Assembly (NCBI RefSeq): GCF_009720725.1
Contig: NZ_WNKT01000004.1
Location: 62,001 to 126,000, forward strand
DNA: 64,000 bases
Direction of reading: 5' to 3'
From: Allochromatium palmeri
GTDB taxonomy: Bacteria > Pseudomonadota > Gammaproteobacteria > Chromatiales > Chromatiaceae
Part shown: piece after piece, positions 29,661 through 37,722 of the stretch
Numbering within the stretch: the stretch's first letter is position 1
Layout of the letters: each line of letters begins with the position of its first letter
Notes under the pieces: generated by a model
The model's database searches: none
What the model was told of the DNA's origin: nothing
The model's input: the letters and a program-made list of their open reading frames with translations, nothing else
Position numbers and translations under genes: made by a program

Positions 29661-30441
29661 AACCCACCACCTGATCGCGTGATCCAGCCGTATCGCCTGA
29701 GTTGCGCAGATCCAGGGTCTCGGCCCTGAGTCCGCGTCGTCGTGCCAGAGTCAGCAGACCGTTCAATGGGGCGCGGCCACAGGCTTGATCATAGCCGATC
29801 GACTCGGGACGTAGCGCCTCGATGGCCTCGGAGGTCGCGGCGTCGATGCGCTGCGCGGTGCGGTAATCCAGATAGTGCGTCAGGTCCGAGCTGACGACAA
29901 TCAGCGTCTCGGGGCCGCCCCAGAGCAGATCCAGCACCTCGGCCACCGACTCGGGCGTGGCCTCGCCGACCACCAGCGGAACCAGCGTAAAGTCGTCGAG
30001 CACCTGTTGCAGGAAGGGCAACTGGACCTCCAGGCTGTGCTCCTGGGCGTGCGCGGCGTCGAGCCGTTGGACCTGCGGCAGCGTCAGGGCGCGCTCGACA
30101 GCCGCCTGATCAATGGGGATTGGTCCAAGCGGCGTAGCGAAAACATCAGCACTGCTCGCCGCCAGTCCCACAAAGGGCAGACGGTGCGATGGACCCAGCA
30201 GCACCACGCGCTGGATTTGACCGCGCACCGCAGCCAGTGTGGCATAGGCGGTGGCGGCGATGGGGCCAGAGTAAATATAACCGGCATGGGGTACGATCAG
30301 CGCCTTGGGCGGTATCGTGCCGGGCTGGAAGGATGTCGACGGATGCGGCTCGGCGAGCAGGGCATCGAGCATCCGGCGTAGCTCGGCGGGATCGCCCGGA
30401 TAGAAGCGATCGGCCACGGCAGGCTGTCGAATCGTTGGCAT
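29638..30441 (-). CDS. amrB: AmmeMemoRadiSam system protein B (Memo/UPF0103 family)
   Basis: The 267-residue protein matches the Memo family, related in fold to non-haem iron dioxygenases of LigB type. It shows RQPAVADRFYPGDP at the N-terminus, PHAGYIYSG with a putative metal histidine (about residue 52), LLGPSHRLP, the HSLEVQLPFLQ histidine, and VVSSDLTHYLDY. These histidines form the likely metal site, although catalysis is not established for the family. GAGGAGGTG about 6 nt before the ATG gives a strong start at 30441. It is upstream of and overlaps the AMMECR1 gene. Confidence 0.9.
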   Translation of the reverse strand: MPTIRQPAVADRFYPGDPAELRRMLDALLAEPHPSTSFQPGTIPPKALIVPHAGYIYSGPIAATAYATLAAVRGQIQRVVLLGPSHRLPFVGLAASSADVFATPLGPIPIDQAAVERALTLPQVQRLDAAHAQEHSLEVQLPFLQQVLDDFTLVPLVVGEATPESVAEVLDLLWGGPETLIVVSSDLTHYLDYRTAQRIDAATSEAIEALRPESIGYDQACGRAPLNGLLTLARRRGLRAETLDLRNSGDTAGSRDQVVGYGAYAFH

Positions 30442-30551
30442 GGGTACACCTCCTCACGCAAAGTGACTTGGAGTCGGATCGTCAGTCCCTACATGCCAAA
30501 GTATAAACCGGCGTCGGCGACGTCGAGCGTCCGCTGACACCGGATGCAGGC

Positions 30552-30863
30552 TTATTGATCGAGCTGTTCGACCAGCTTGGTGCAGCCGGCGGCATCCTCG
30601 ACCCAGTCGATCTCGGTTTGCAGCGGCACCGACTCACCCTCGGCGCGGATGTGGGCGATGCTGGTGGCGACCAGCGCATTCAGTTCGGCCTCGTCCATCA
30701 CACCCTGTCGGCGCGCGGTCTCGACGGCGAGACAGACGCCGGCCTGAGTGCCGACCACCATTCCACTCGCCGCGCCTATGTTCCAGCCGAAGGCGAGCGT
30801 CATGACGCCGCCGACGCAGGCACCGACTAAAAGGAGAATGATGGCTACAATGGTCATTCGCAT
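30552..30863 (-). CDS. Small membrane-anchored protein of unknown function
   Basis: I do not recognise this 103-residue protein. It starts MRMTIVAIILLLVGACVGG, an N-terminal helix that may be a membrane anchor, continues through a second glycine-rich hydrophobic stretch (GAASGMVVGTQAGVCLAV), and ends in a soluble acidic tail (about residues 50-103, two Trp/Cys-containing patches). GGAG 8 nt upstream favours the ATG at 30863 over one at 30869. Its start lies only about 30 nt from the divergent slt start, so the promoters of the two genes must overlap coding or each other. The function is unknown. Confidence 0.6.
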   Translation of the reverse strand: MRMTIVAIILLLVGACVGGVMTLAFGWNIGAASGMVVGTQAGVCLAVETARRQGVMDEAELNALVATSIAHIRAEGESVPLQTEIDWVEDAAGCTKLVEQLDQ

Positions 30864-30892
30864 ATACATGGCTCCAAACTGTGACAAATCCG

Positions 30893-32914
30893 ATGAGTCT
30901 GTCGTTGTCGAGGCGGTCGCGGTGTGCGGCCTGTTTGCCGGCCATGCTAACCCTTGCATGGCTCGCCGTCTCCTGTTTCATCGCCTTGGAGGTACGCGCC
31001 GACACGCGCGAGGGCTTCCTCGCCGCTGAGTCGGCACTCGAACGCGGCGATCTGGCGACCTTTCAGACGCTGGCCAATGAGTTGCGTGCTGATCCGCTCT
31101 ATCCCTATCTGCTGTTTGCGGAGCTGACGCGCGATCTGGATCAGGCGCCGGACGCACGCATCGAGTCCTTTCTCGCCGACTATCCCGACACCCCTCTGGC
31201 CGAGCGGCTGCGTCTGGCCTATCTGCGCCGACTGGCCGATGCCGGGCGCTGGGCAGACTATGCGCGCCTCTATCAACCCGACGACTCGGTCGAGCGGCGT
31301 TGTCTCTTTCTGCGCGCCTTGATCGAGACCGGACGCGCCGAGGAAGCGCTTCCTGAGGTCGAGCCGATCTGGCTGTCGAGCCAGTCGCGGCCCGATGCCT
31401 GTGACTCGGTGTTCGCGCACTGGAGCGCTGCGGGACATCTGACGACCGAACGGGTCTGGGCGCGTATCCGGCTGGCGCTGGAGGCCGGACGTCCAGGTCT
31501 GGCCCGTTATCTCGGTCAGCGGCTACCCGAGTCCGAGCGGCCCTGGCTCGCGCTCTGGCTGTCGATCGATCGCGAGCCTGAGCGCATTCTGGACGCCAGT
31601 CGGTTCCAGGAGACCCACCCCATGCGCGCCGCCATCCTGGCACACGGCATCGTGACGCTGGCACGGAGCGATCTCGAACGCGCGGCACTGGCGTTGCGGC
31701 GTCTGGAGCCGGAGCTGGCGAACGATCCGGCGGCACGCGAGCAGGCGCAGGTCGCCGTCGGTCGTGCCCTGACTGAGTCGGGCGATCGGCTGGGTCTGCT
31801 CTATTGGGACGCCGTCGAGCCGAACGCCGACAATCTGCCCGAGCAGGAGCGCCGTCTGCGCGCGGCCATCAGGCTCCGCGCCTGGGACTGGCTGGCCAAA
31901 TGGATCGAGCGCCTGCCCGATGGCGAGATCAAGCGCGAGCGCTGGCTCTATTGGCTTGGTGTGGCCCAGGAGTTTCTCGGACACTCCGAGACCGCGCGCG
32001 CAACGCTCACCGAGGCGGCCCGCGAACGCAGCTTCTGGGGCTTCATGGCCGCCGACCGTCTGGACCAACCCTACAACCTGGACCACCGTCCGGTGCCGGT
32101 GGCGCCCGAACGACTCCAGACGCTGGCCCAGGATCCGGCCTATCGGCGCATCCTCGCGCTCGATCAACTCGGTCGTGAGGTCGATGTGCGGCGCGAGTGG
32201 CGCACGCTCGCCGGTCGACTCGATAGCGACGGTCTCATGGTCGCCGCCCGGCTCGCCCATGAACGTGGCTGGCACGATCAGGCCATCGTCATGCTCGCCC
32301 GCTCGGGGTATTGGGACGACCTGGAGATCCGCTTTCCGCTCGCCTATCGCGATCTGGCCGCCGAACAGGCGTGGCAGATCGGCATTGAACCCGATTGGAT
32401 TCAGGCCGTGATGCGTCAGGAGAGCGTCTTCGCCCGCACCATCGCCTCGCCGGCGGGTGCTGTCGGTCTGATGCAGCTCATGCCGGCGACCGCCGTCGAG
32501 GTCGCCGCTGAGCTGGGACTGGCGAAACCCTCGCGCTGGGATCTGCTCGATCCTGAACGCAATATCACGCTCGGCAGCGCCTATCTGACCCGGATGCGCG
32601 ATCGTTTCGGCCATGCAGCCCTGGCCACGGCCGCGTATAACGCCGGCCCGGCGCGCGTCAGCCGTTGGCTGCCGGAGACCTGCATGGAGGCCGATCTCTG
32701 GATCGCAAGCATCCCCTTCGCCGAGACGCGCGGCTATGTCGAGCGCGTTCTGACCTACCGCATCCTCTATGCCGAGCGTCTGGGTCTGGAGCCGCGACGT
32801 CTGCGCGAACTCCTGCCGCCGGTGCCGGGGCGCGATTTCCGGGAGACGACACCACGCCAATCCGAACCCGGCGGCGAGGCTCAGCCGCGTTCTGATGAGG
32901 CAGGAACCGAGTGA
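30893..32914 (+). CDS. slt: Soluble lytic murein transglycosylase
   Basis: The 673-residue protein is of the Slt70 type. A signal peptide (RRSR..., then LTLAWLAVSCFIALEVRA) leads to a long alpha-helical superhelix domain (about residues 40-460) and a C-terminal lysozyme-like domain. The catalytic glutamate is Glu510 in VMRQESVFARTIASPAGAVGLMQLMPATA, and the later AYNAGPARVSRWL motif completes the family 1 signature. It cleaves peptidoglycan in the periplasm to form 1,6-anhydro products. The start at ATG 30893 is preferred over GTG 30881 for signal peptide length, but no clear ribosome binding site is seen. The stop overlaps an upstream start option of the next gene. Confidence 0.9.
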   Translation: MSLSLSRRSRCAACLPAMLTLAWLAVSCFIALEVRADTREGFLAAESALERGDLATFQTLANELRADPLYPYLLFAELTRDLDQAPDARIESFLADYPDTPLAERLRLAYLRRLADAGRWADYARLYQPDDSVERRCLFLRALIETGRAEEALPEVEPIWLSSQSRPDACDSVFAHWSAAGHLTTERVWARIRLALEAGRPGLARYLGQRLPESERPWLALWLSIDREPERILDASRFQETHPMRAAILAHGIVTLARSDLERAALALRRLEPELANDPAAREQAQVAVGRALTESGDRLGLLYWDAVEPNADNLPEQERRLRAAIRLRAWDWLAKWIERLPDGEIKRERWLYWLGVAQEFLGHSETARATLTEAARERSFWGFMAADRLDQPYNLDHRPVPVAPERLQTLAQDPAYRRILALDQLGREVDVRREWRTLAGRLDSDGLMVAARLAHERGWHDQAIVMLARSGYWDDLEIRFPLAYRDLAAEQAWQIGIEPDWIQAVMRQESVFARTIASPAGAVGLMQLMPATAVEVAAELGLAKPSRWDLLDPERNITLGSAYLTRMRDRFGHAALATAAYNAGPARVSRWLPETCMEADLWIASIPFAETRGYVERVLTYRILYAERLGLEPRRLRELLPPVPGRDFRETTPRQSEPGGEAQPRSDEAGTE

Positions 32915-33000
32915 CCGGCTCTGTTACACTGGCGCGCTTGTGGGAATCTCCTCCAGCCTCCATCACCGGTTCGGCGTCCGTGTTGTGCGCCCAGCGTTTC

Positions 33001-33609
33001 ATGCCAGCCATTCAAGCTCGATCGTCCATCCTTCGCCGGCGTGCGAGCCACGCCCTCATCCTAACCCTGATGCTCGGTGGGTTGTCGCCCCAGCCGGCCG
33101 CCGCTCAACAGACAGCCGCCGAAGCCATGGCGCACGCCATCGCGCGCATGATGGAGAGCATGGGGTTTACGGCGAATCTCGATCAGGGCCAGGGACCGCC
33201 ATTGCCGCTGTCAGCGCCGGGTCAGATGCCTGGGGCATTGGCGACCCGGCCTGATCAAGCGATCCCCCAGGCCAGCGCCATGGCGGATTCGGCGTGGCGC
33301 GCCATGCAGAATGCGAGCGGCGGCGCCATGCCCTGGAGCGGCACCTCGCTGGAGGGACTCTGGGAAGACAACCAGGGCGGACTCCTGATCGTTCAGGGCG
33401 GGTTCTACCGGCTCTATTCGGCCTGTCGGGGGTATGTCGAGGGCGAGATCCGTCTCCAGGACACGCGGGTGGAGCTGAGCAATCGCGCTGAGAATTTCAT
33501 TCAGACCTTCGAGTTTGCTCTGGACCAGGGCCGGCTGGCACTGCGCGACCAAAACGGTCAGCTCTATCTCTATCGGCGGCTGGTCCTGAGTCCAAACACG
33601 GCTCGATAA
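33001..33609 (+). CDS. Exported protein of unknown function
   Basis: The 202-residue protein begins with an apparent signal peptide (MPAIQARSSILRRRASHALILT..., cleavage near AAA-QQ) followed by an Ala/Met-rich linker (about residues 38-110) and a compact C-terminal domain (about 118-195: GLWEDNQGGLLIVQGGFYRLYS...). The domain looks like an antiparallel beta fold of the lipocalin/META kind, but I cannot name it. ATG 33001 is preferred over GTG 32911, which overlaps the slt stop, because it places the basic and hydrophobic signal features correctly. It follows slt and could be a periplasmic partner, though nothing beyond position suggests this. Confidence 0.6.
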   Translation: MPAIQARSSILRRRASHALILTLMLGGLSPQPAAAQQTAAEAMAHAIARMMESMGFTANLDQGQGPPLPLSAPGQMPGALATRPDQAIPQASAMADSAWRAMQNASGGAMPWSGTSLEGLWEDNQGGLLIVQGGFYRLYSACRGYVEGEIRLQDTRVELSNRAENFIQTFEFALDQGRLALRDQNGQLYLYRRLVLSPNTAR

Positions 33610-33622
33610 AGGCCGGCGCCAC

Positions 33623-34423
33623 TCAAGAAAAAGCCAGGCGCATGGCGATCAGCAGCAACAGGCCACCGAAGAGCCGCTTGAGCAGGTCCACGGGCAGGGC
33701 ATGGGCCAATCGGGCGCCGAGCGGGGCGATCGGCATGCTGGCGATCAGCATGGCCAGGACCGCCGGCCAGTAGACGAAGCCGGTGCTGAACGCCGGTAGT
33801 CCAGCGCGTCCCCAACCGGTCAGCACGAATCCCAGCGCGCCAGCCAGCGCAATCGGCAATCCGCACGCCGCCGAGGTACCAACCGCCTGGCGCATCTCCA
33901 GGCCGTGACGGCCCAGAAAAGGCACGGTGAGCGTCCCGCCGCCGATTCCGACCAGTGACGATAGCATCCCGATCCCGCCGCCTACGCCCGCCAGTCCAGC
34001 CCGACCGGGCAGCGGATGCGATGCCGAGACGGATGCAGCGGGCGTCAGCAGCAGACGGACCCCGACATAGGCCAGAAAGACCGCAAAGATCCGTTGCAGC
34101 CAGAGACCGGGAATCCAGCCGGCCAGGGCCGCGCCGGCCAGAGCACCGATGACGATGCCTGGCGCCAGCGGCCAGACGATGTCCCAGCGCACGCCGCCGC
34201 GCCGATGGTGCGCCAGCGTGGAAGCCGCTCCGGTGCCGATGATGGTCGCCAGCGAGGTTCCGACCGCCAGATGCGCCATCCAGTCGCCGCCGAGGCCAAG
34301 TGCGCCGAAGAGCAGCATCAGGGCTGGAACCATGATGGCGCCACCGCCGACGCCAAAGAGTCCGGCCAGCACGCCGGAGAGTGCGCCGATGGCGAGATAG
34401 GCCATGAGTTCGATCACGAGCAT
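33623..34423 (-). CDS. TauE/SafE family permease (possible sulfite exporter)
   Basis: The 266-residue membrane protein has about eight hydrophobic helices with the family's internal duplication. Both halves carry a GxxxGxGGG signature: LAGLFGVGGGAIMVPALML (about residues 21-39) and SSLVGIGGGTLTVPFLG (about 155-171). The family moves organic or inorganic sulfur compounds, often sulfite or sulfoacetate, or sometimes other anions, out of the cell. In a sulfur-oxidising phototroph a sulfite role is plausible but not shown. The ATG at 34423 is preferred over an upstream TTG. Its stop lies 13 nt from the convergent exported-protein gene. Confidence 0.85.
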   Translation of the reverse strand: MLVIELMAYLAIGALSGVLAGLFGVGGGAIMVPALMLLFGALGLGGDWMAHLAVGTSLATIIGTGAASTLAHHRRGGVRWDIVWPLAPGIVIGALAGAALAGWIPGLWLQRIFAVFLAYVGVRLLLTPAASVSASHPLPGRAGLAGVGGGIGMLSSLVGIGGGTLTVPFLGRHGLEMRQAVGTSAACGLPIALAGALGFVLTGWGRAGLPAFSTGFVYWPAVLAMLIASMPIAPLGARLAHALPVDLLKRLFGGLLLLIAMRLAFS

Positions 34424-34467
34424 GTGGGGCAACCGTCCGTCAGAGAGTGTGAACGCTATAATGCGGC

Positions 34468-34890
34468 TTATTCGTGCCGATCCTCGCGCTGCTCCAGGGC
34501 ATCGGTACTGAACTGCTGACTGAAGCGGATGACGAGGATGGCGAAACTGATGAGCAGGATGGCGCCGCTTTCGTAGATCAGACCCTCTGAGCTGCCCTCC
34601 TTGCCCTGGAGTACGATCAGACGCGAGAGCGCCGTGACGGCGATGAACATCGGATAGGTGAAGGGCACGCTACGCCGCAAGAAATAGACGTTGGCCATCG
34701 CCATGATCTCGATGAAGATGAAGATCATCAGCAGGTCTTCCAGCCGGATCGCGCCTTGCTGATAGATGCCCCACATCAGCTGTCCGATGCCGACCAGGGC
34801 AAGCCCGCCGACGCCGACGAGCACGAGCTTTTCGGTATAGAGAAAGAGGATCGAGAGCCATCTATCCAGCCATGTGTGATGTTGGTTCAT
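34468..34890 (-). CDS. psiE: PsiE-family membrane protein
   Basis: The 140-residue protein has four predicted membrane segments and the PsiE pattern: LYTEKLVLVGVGGLALVGI, LEDLLMIFIFIEIMAMANVYF, VPFTYPMFIAVTALSRLIV and ISFAILVIRFSQQF. The family is named for phosphate starvation induction in E. coli, but its molecular role is unknown. No Pho box is visible upstream. AGGAG 9 nt before the ATG at 34890 supports the start. It is divergent from the methyltransferase gene and co-directional with the TauE-like gene, 44 nt away. Confidence 0.85.
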   Translation of the reverse strand: MNQHHTWLDRWLSILFLYTEKLVLVGVGGLALVGIGQLMWGIYQQGAIRLEDLLMIFIFIEIMAMANVYFLRRSVPFTYPMFIAVTALSRLIVLQGKEGSSEGLIYESGAILLISFAILVIRFSQQFSTDALEQREDRHE

Positions 34891-34990
34891 CCGTTTCGGC
34901 TCCTGTGCGGGATGATGAAAAAGTATGCCTCGCCATCGACATTAGGACTCGAACGCTTTGAACACAACTGCGAATTTGGACCAAATCACC

Positions 34991-35734
34991 ATGCCGAGAC
35001 AGATGATCCAGACTGACCCCGAAGCCTACCGACTGTGCGACGAGATCCAGGTCATTGAGGATCTGGTCGAGGTGAACGGGCACCAGGTGCTGGAGCTGGG
35101 CTGTGGCGCGGCCTGGATGACCCGGCTGCTGGCGACCCGCCTGGGCGCGCGTCGGGTGACGGCGACCGAGGTCGACCGCATCCAGCACCAGAAGAATCTC
35201 GCCATCCAGGATCTGCCCAGGGTCGAGTTTCGTGTCGGCGGCGCTGAGTCGATCGCCGATGCGGACGCCACCTATGAAGGCGTCTTTCTGTTCAAGTCGC
35301 TCCACCATGTCCCTGTCGATCTCATGGACCGCGCGCTCGCCGAGATTCAGCGCGTGCTGGTGCCGGGCGGCTATGTTTATCTCTCCGAGCCGGTCTATTG
35401 GGGCGCACTCAACGAGGTGATGCGGCTCATCCATGACGAGTGCCTCGTGCGCACGGCAGCCTATGAGGCCATCGAGCGCGCGGTCGCCTCAGGGCGCTTC
35501 ACCTGGGAGCGTCAGGTGTTCTATCAGTCGGAAGGCGTCTATCTGAACTGGGACGCCTTCGCCGAGCGCTTCATCCAGGTCACGCACACCGACCACGACC
35601 TCGACGCCGTACGTCTGGCCGAGATCCGCGCCGCCTTCGAGCGTCATCTGACACCCGAGGGCGCGCGTTTCCTCAAGCCCCATCGCGTCGATCTGCTGCG
35701 CGTCAAGAGCGAGGTGACAGCAGCACCCGCTTAG
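34991..35734 (+). CDS. Class I SAM-dependent methyltransferase
   Basis: The protein of about 247 residues has the SAM-binding glycine-rich motif VLELGCGAAWMTRLLA (motif I, about residues 35-50), an acidic loop ATEVDRIQHQ (motif II), and the post-motif region EIQRVLVPGGYVYLSEP, all of the UbiE/methyltransferase-11 group. The C-terminal part (about residues 135-247) is longer than the minimal fold and may define substrate. The substrate is unknown. The start ATG 34991 is chosen over TTG 34958 for better codon quality; no strong ribosome site is visible. Its 3' end overlaps the convergent cysZ-J-domain gene by 32 nt. Confidence 0.85.
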   Translation: MPRQMIQTDPEAYRLCDEIQVIEDLVEVNGHQVLELGCGAAWMTRLLATRLGARRVTATEVDRIQHQKNLAIQDLPRVEFRVGGAESIADADATYEGVFLFKSLHHVPVDLMDRALAEIQRVLVPGGYVYLSEPVYWGALNEVMRLIHDECLVRTAAYEAIERAVASGRFTWERQVFYQSEGVYLNWDAFAERFIQVTHTDHDLDAVRLAEIRAAFERHLTPEGARFLKPHRVDLLRVKSEVTAAPA

Positions 35735-36902
35735 CCTCGTTGACCTTGGCGGCCAGATAGTCCGAGCCGCCGCGATCCGGATGCAGACGCTGGATCAGGC
35801 GTCGATGGGCCGCCTGGATGTCATCGGCGCCCGCCTCGGGCGCCAGCCCCAGGATGGCGCGTGCCTCGTTTTCGTCCAGGCCGGGTCGATCGGGCGACGG
35901 TGGCGGCGCGCGTCCGGCATCCGGGCGCGGCGGCGGTTCCTGGAAACGCTGACCGCGCTCATGGGTCAGATAGGCCTCCAGCGCCTCGGCCGATTCGGCG
36001 TCGGTGCGATAGCACAGATTGAGCAGATCAAGCAGCTCGGCGGTCTCGGCGGCGTCGAGTGTGCGGCCGGTGAGCGGACCGGCGAGGATCTCGCCATTCA
36101 TGCGTCCCGAGAGATGGTCGATGGTCAACAGGACATAATGCGTGGCCACGCGCGACTGATGCGATCCCTGATAGCCGTTGGCCGGTCGGAACTCGCGCAC
36201 CCACATAGCCGTCGCGCCGGCCACCGCGCTGGGCATCAGCAGGAAGTTGAGCACCGGAACCATCGCCATCCCGGCGGCGGCGGCGCCGAAACTGAGACTG
36301 AGCGCGCGTCGTTCGCGCAGTCGGCGGCGGATCTCGCCGAAACGCAGACCATGATTGCCCATCGGATAGTCGCTGTATTCGACCGCCAGCATCCAGGCCG
36401 TATAGAGGAACCAGAGCACCGTGCCGACGACGGGCACGAACAGCAGCACGAGAAAGGGGATCGCCCACAGCAGGGCATAGGCGAGCTTGCGCGACTCGTC
36501 GAGCAGCGTCGGCCCCAGCTCGGCCAGCAGCCGGTCGTAATCGCCGTCCTGCTCAATGGGGCGGCCGGTCAGCATCAGCTCGACCTTCTCGGCCAGCAGT
36601 CCGTTGAAGGGCGCGGCGATCAGGTTGGCGAGCAGACCGAAGGTCTGGAACACCACCACCAGCAAGAACAGGATGAACAGGGGCCAGAGCAACCAGTCGA
36701 GCCAATCGAGCCAACTGGGGAGTTTGGAGTCCATAAAGCCCATCAGGGCTTCGAACTGCTGTACGCCGACATAGATGGCCGCCGAGAACACCAGCATATT
36801 CAACAGCAGCGGAATGGCCACGAAACGCTTGATTCCGGGACGGGTGATGAGCCGCAGACCCTGTAGCAGGTACCCGGCCCCGGAGATGGAATGGCTTAAC
36901 AT
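35703..36902 (-). CDS. CysZ-like sulfate permease fused to a C-terminal J domain
   Basis: The 399-residue protein has two parts in one continuous frame. Residues 1-245 match CysZ/EI24: N-terminal GYLLQGLRLITRPGIKRF, several membrane helices (about 25-47, 70-97, 140-170, 203-230), and the signature AVEYSDYPMGNHGLRFGEIRR. Residues 249-399 match the tail of membrane-bound DnaJ-like proteins: RVATHYVLLTIDHLSGRMNGEIL, a Pro-rich linker (321-340), then a J domain with HPD at 374-376 and SDYLAAKVNEAKRVLL. CysZ imports sulfate in E. coli; the J domain should recruit Hsp70. These modules are normally separate genes. The upstream start has no obvious ribosome binding site. Confidence 0.8.
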   Translation of the reverse strand: MLSHSISGAGYLLQGLRLITRPGIKRFVAIPLLLNMLVFSAAIYVGVQQFEALMGFMDSKLPSWLDWLDWLLWPLFILFLLVVVFQTFGLLANLIAAPFNGLLAEKVELMLTGRPIEQDGDYDRLLAELGPTLLDESRKLAYALLWAIPFLVLLFVPVVGTVLWFLYTAWMLAVEYSDYPMGNHGLRFGEIRRRLRERRALSLSFGAAAAGMAMVPVLNFLLMPSAVAGATAMWVREFRPANGYQGSHQSRVATHYVLLTIDHLSGRMNGEILAGPLTGRTLDAAETAELLDLLNLCYRTDAESAEALEAYLTHERGQRFQEPPPRPDAGRAPPPSPDRPGLDENEARAILGLAPEAGADDIQAAHRRLIQRLHPDRGGSDYLAAKVNEAKRVLLSPRS

Positions 36903-36984
36903 AACAACGGATCGAGCGGTGTATGGATTGAAGTTCGGACATGAGACGCCGAAACCCGGACCGGGTTCAAGGTCTGTAATCGGG

Positions 36985-37722
36985 TCAATGGTCCGGGTGT
37001 GTGTCGAGACGGGCGCGCAGCCGCTCGGGCACTTCCAGCAGTGGATTGTGACCCACGCCCTCCAGTACGACCAGTCGGGTTGCCGGGCGGTGCGCCAAGA
37101 CTTCATGCGCGATCGCCTGGAAGCGCGTGTCCTCGCCGCCGATAATCCAATCGAGCCGACCCTGGTAGCACGCGAGCGCCTCCCAGGTGCTGGGCATCTC
37201 GCCCAAACCGAGCCGTTCGAGCGCGCTGGCCAGCCCCTCGGAGCGCTGACTCAGACGTCGCGCACGCTGGCGTGCCAGGATCTCGGCTGGCAGCCGTGCC
37301 TGGGTCTTGAAGAGTGGCTGATGCTCCCAGGCCGTGACGAAGGCTTCGATTCCCTGATCGCGCAGCAGCCGGATCCAGACCTGATCGGCCAGCCGGCGTT
37401 GTTCGCGCATCGCCGGATCGAGCAGCCCTGGATGGGCCGAAATGATGGTGGCAGCCCGAAAACGCTCGGGCGCAAGCTGGATGAAACTGAGCGCGATCCG
37501 CCCGCCAAGCGAATAGCCGATGACTTCATCGATGCTCGCCGGCAGCGCATCGAGCAGATCGCGTATGACCTCTGGATAGTCGCTCGTCGGATCCGGGCTG
37601 GTGAGATGCCCCGGCAGGTCGATGGCCAGCCATCTTGGATCGTCGGCAAAGACGCTCGACCAGTCGGCCCCGCCGCCGGTGAAGCCATGCAGCAGCAGAC
37701 AGCGGGGTTCGACCGGATTCAG
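36985..37722 (-). CDS. menH: 2-succinyl-6-hydroxy-2,4-cyclohexadiene-1-carboxylate synthase, probable CTG start
   Basis: The 245-residue alpha/beta hydrolase shows the MenH pattern: [13 protein letters not shown] oxyanion region, AIDLPGHL, the nucleophile elbow [10 protein letters not shown] (Ser71), AWEHQPLF, the acid GGEDTRF and the catalytic His in [11 protein letters not shown]. It acts in menaquinone synthesis. No ATG, GTG or TTG precedes the oxyanion loop in this frame; the frame opens after a stop inside folE2. The only sensible start is CTG at 37722, overlapping the folE2 stop as CTGA, which fits coupled translation. A downstream ATG (37410) would delete the nucleophile, so it is rejected. 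Another MenH-like hydrolase of the same fold cannot be excluded. Confidence 0.75.
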   Translation of the reverse strand: MNPVEPRCLLLHGFTGGGADWSSVFADDPRWLAIDLPGHLTSPDPTSDYPEVIRDLLDALPASIDEVIGYSLGGRIALSFIQLAPERFRAATIISAHPGLLDPAMREQRRLADQVWIRLLRDQGIEAFVTAWEHQPLFKTQARLPAEILARQRARRLSQRSEGLASALERLGLGEMPSTWEALACYQGRLDWIIGGEDTRFQAIAHEVLAHRPATRLVVLEGVGHNPLLEVPERLRARLDTHPDH

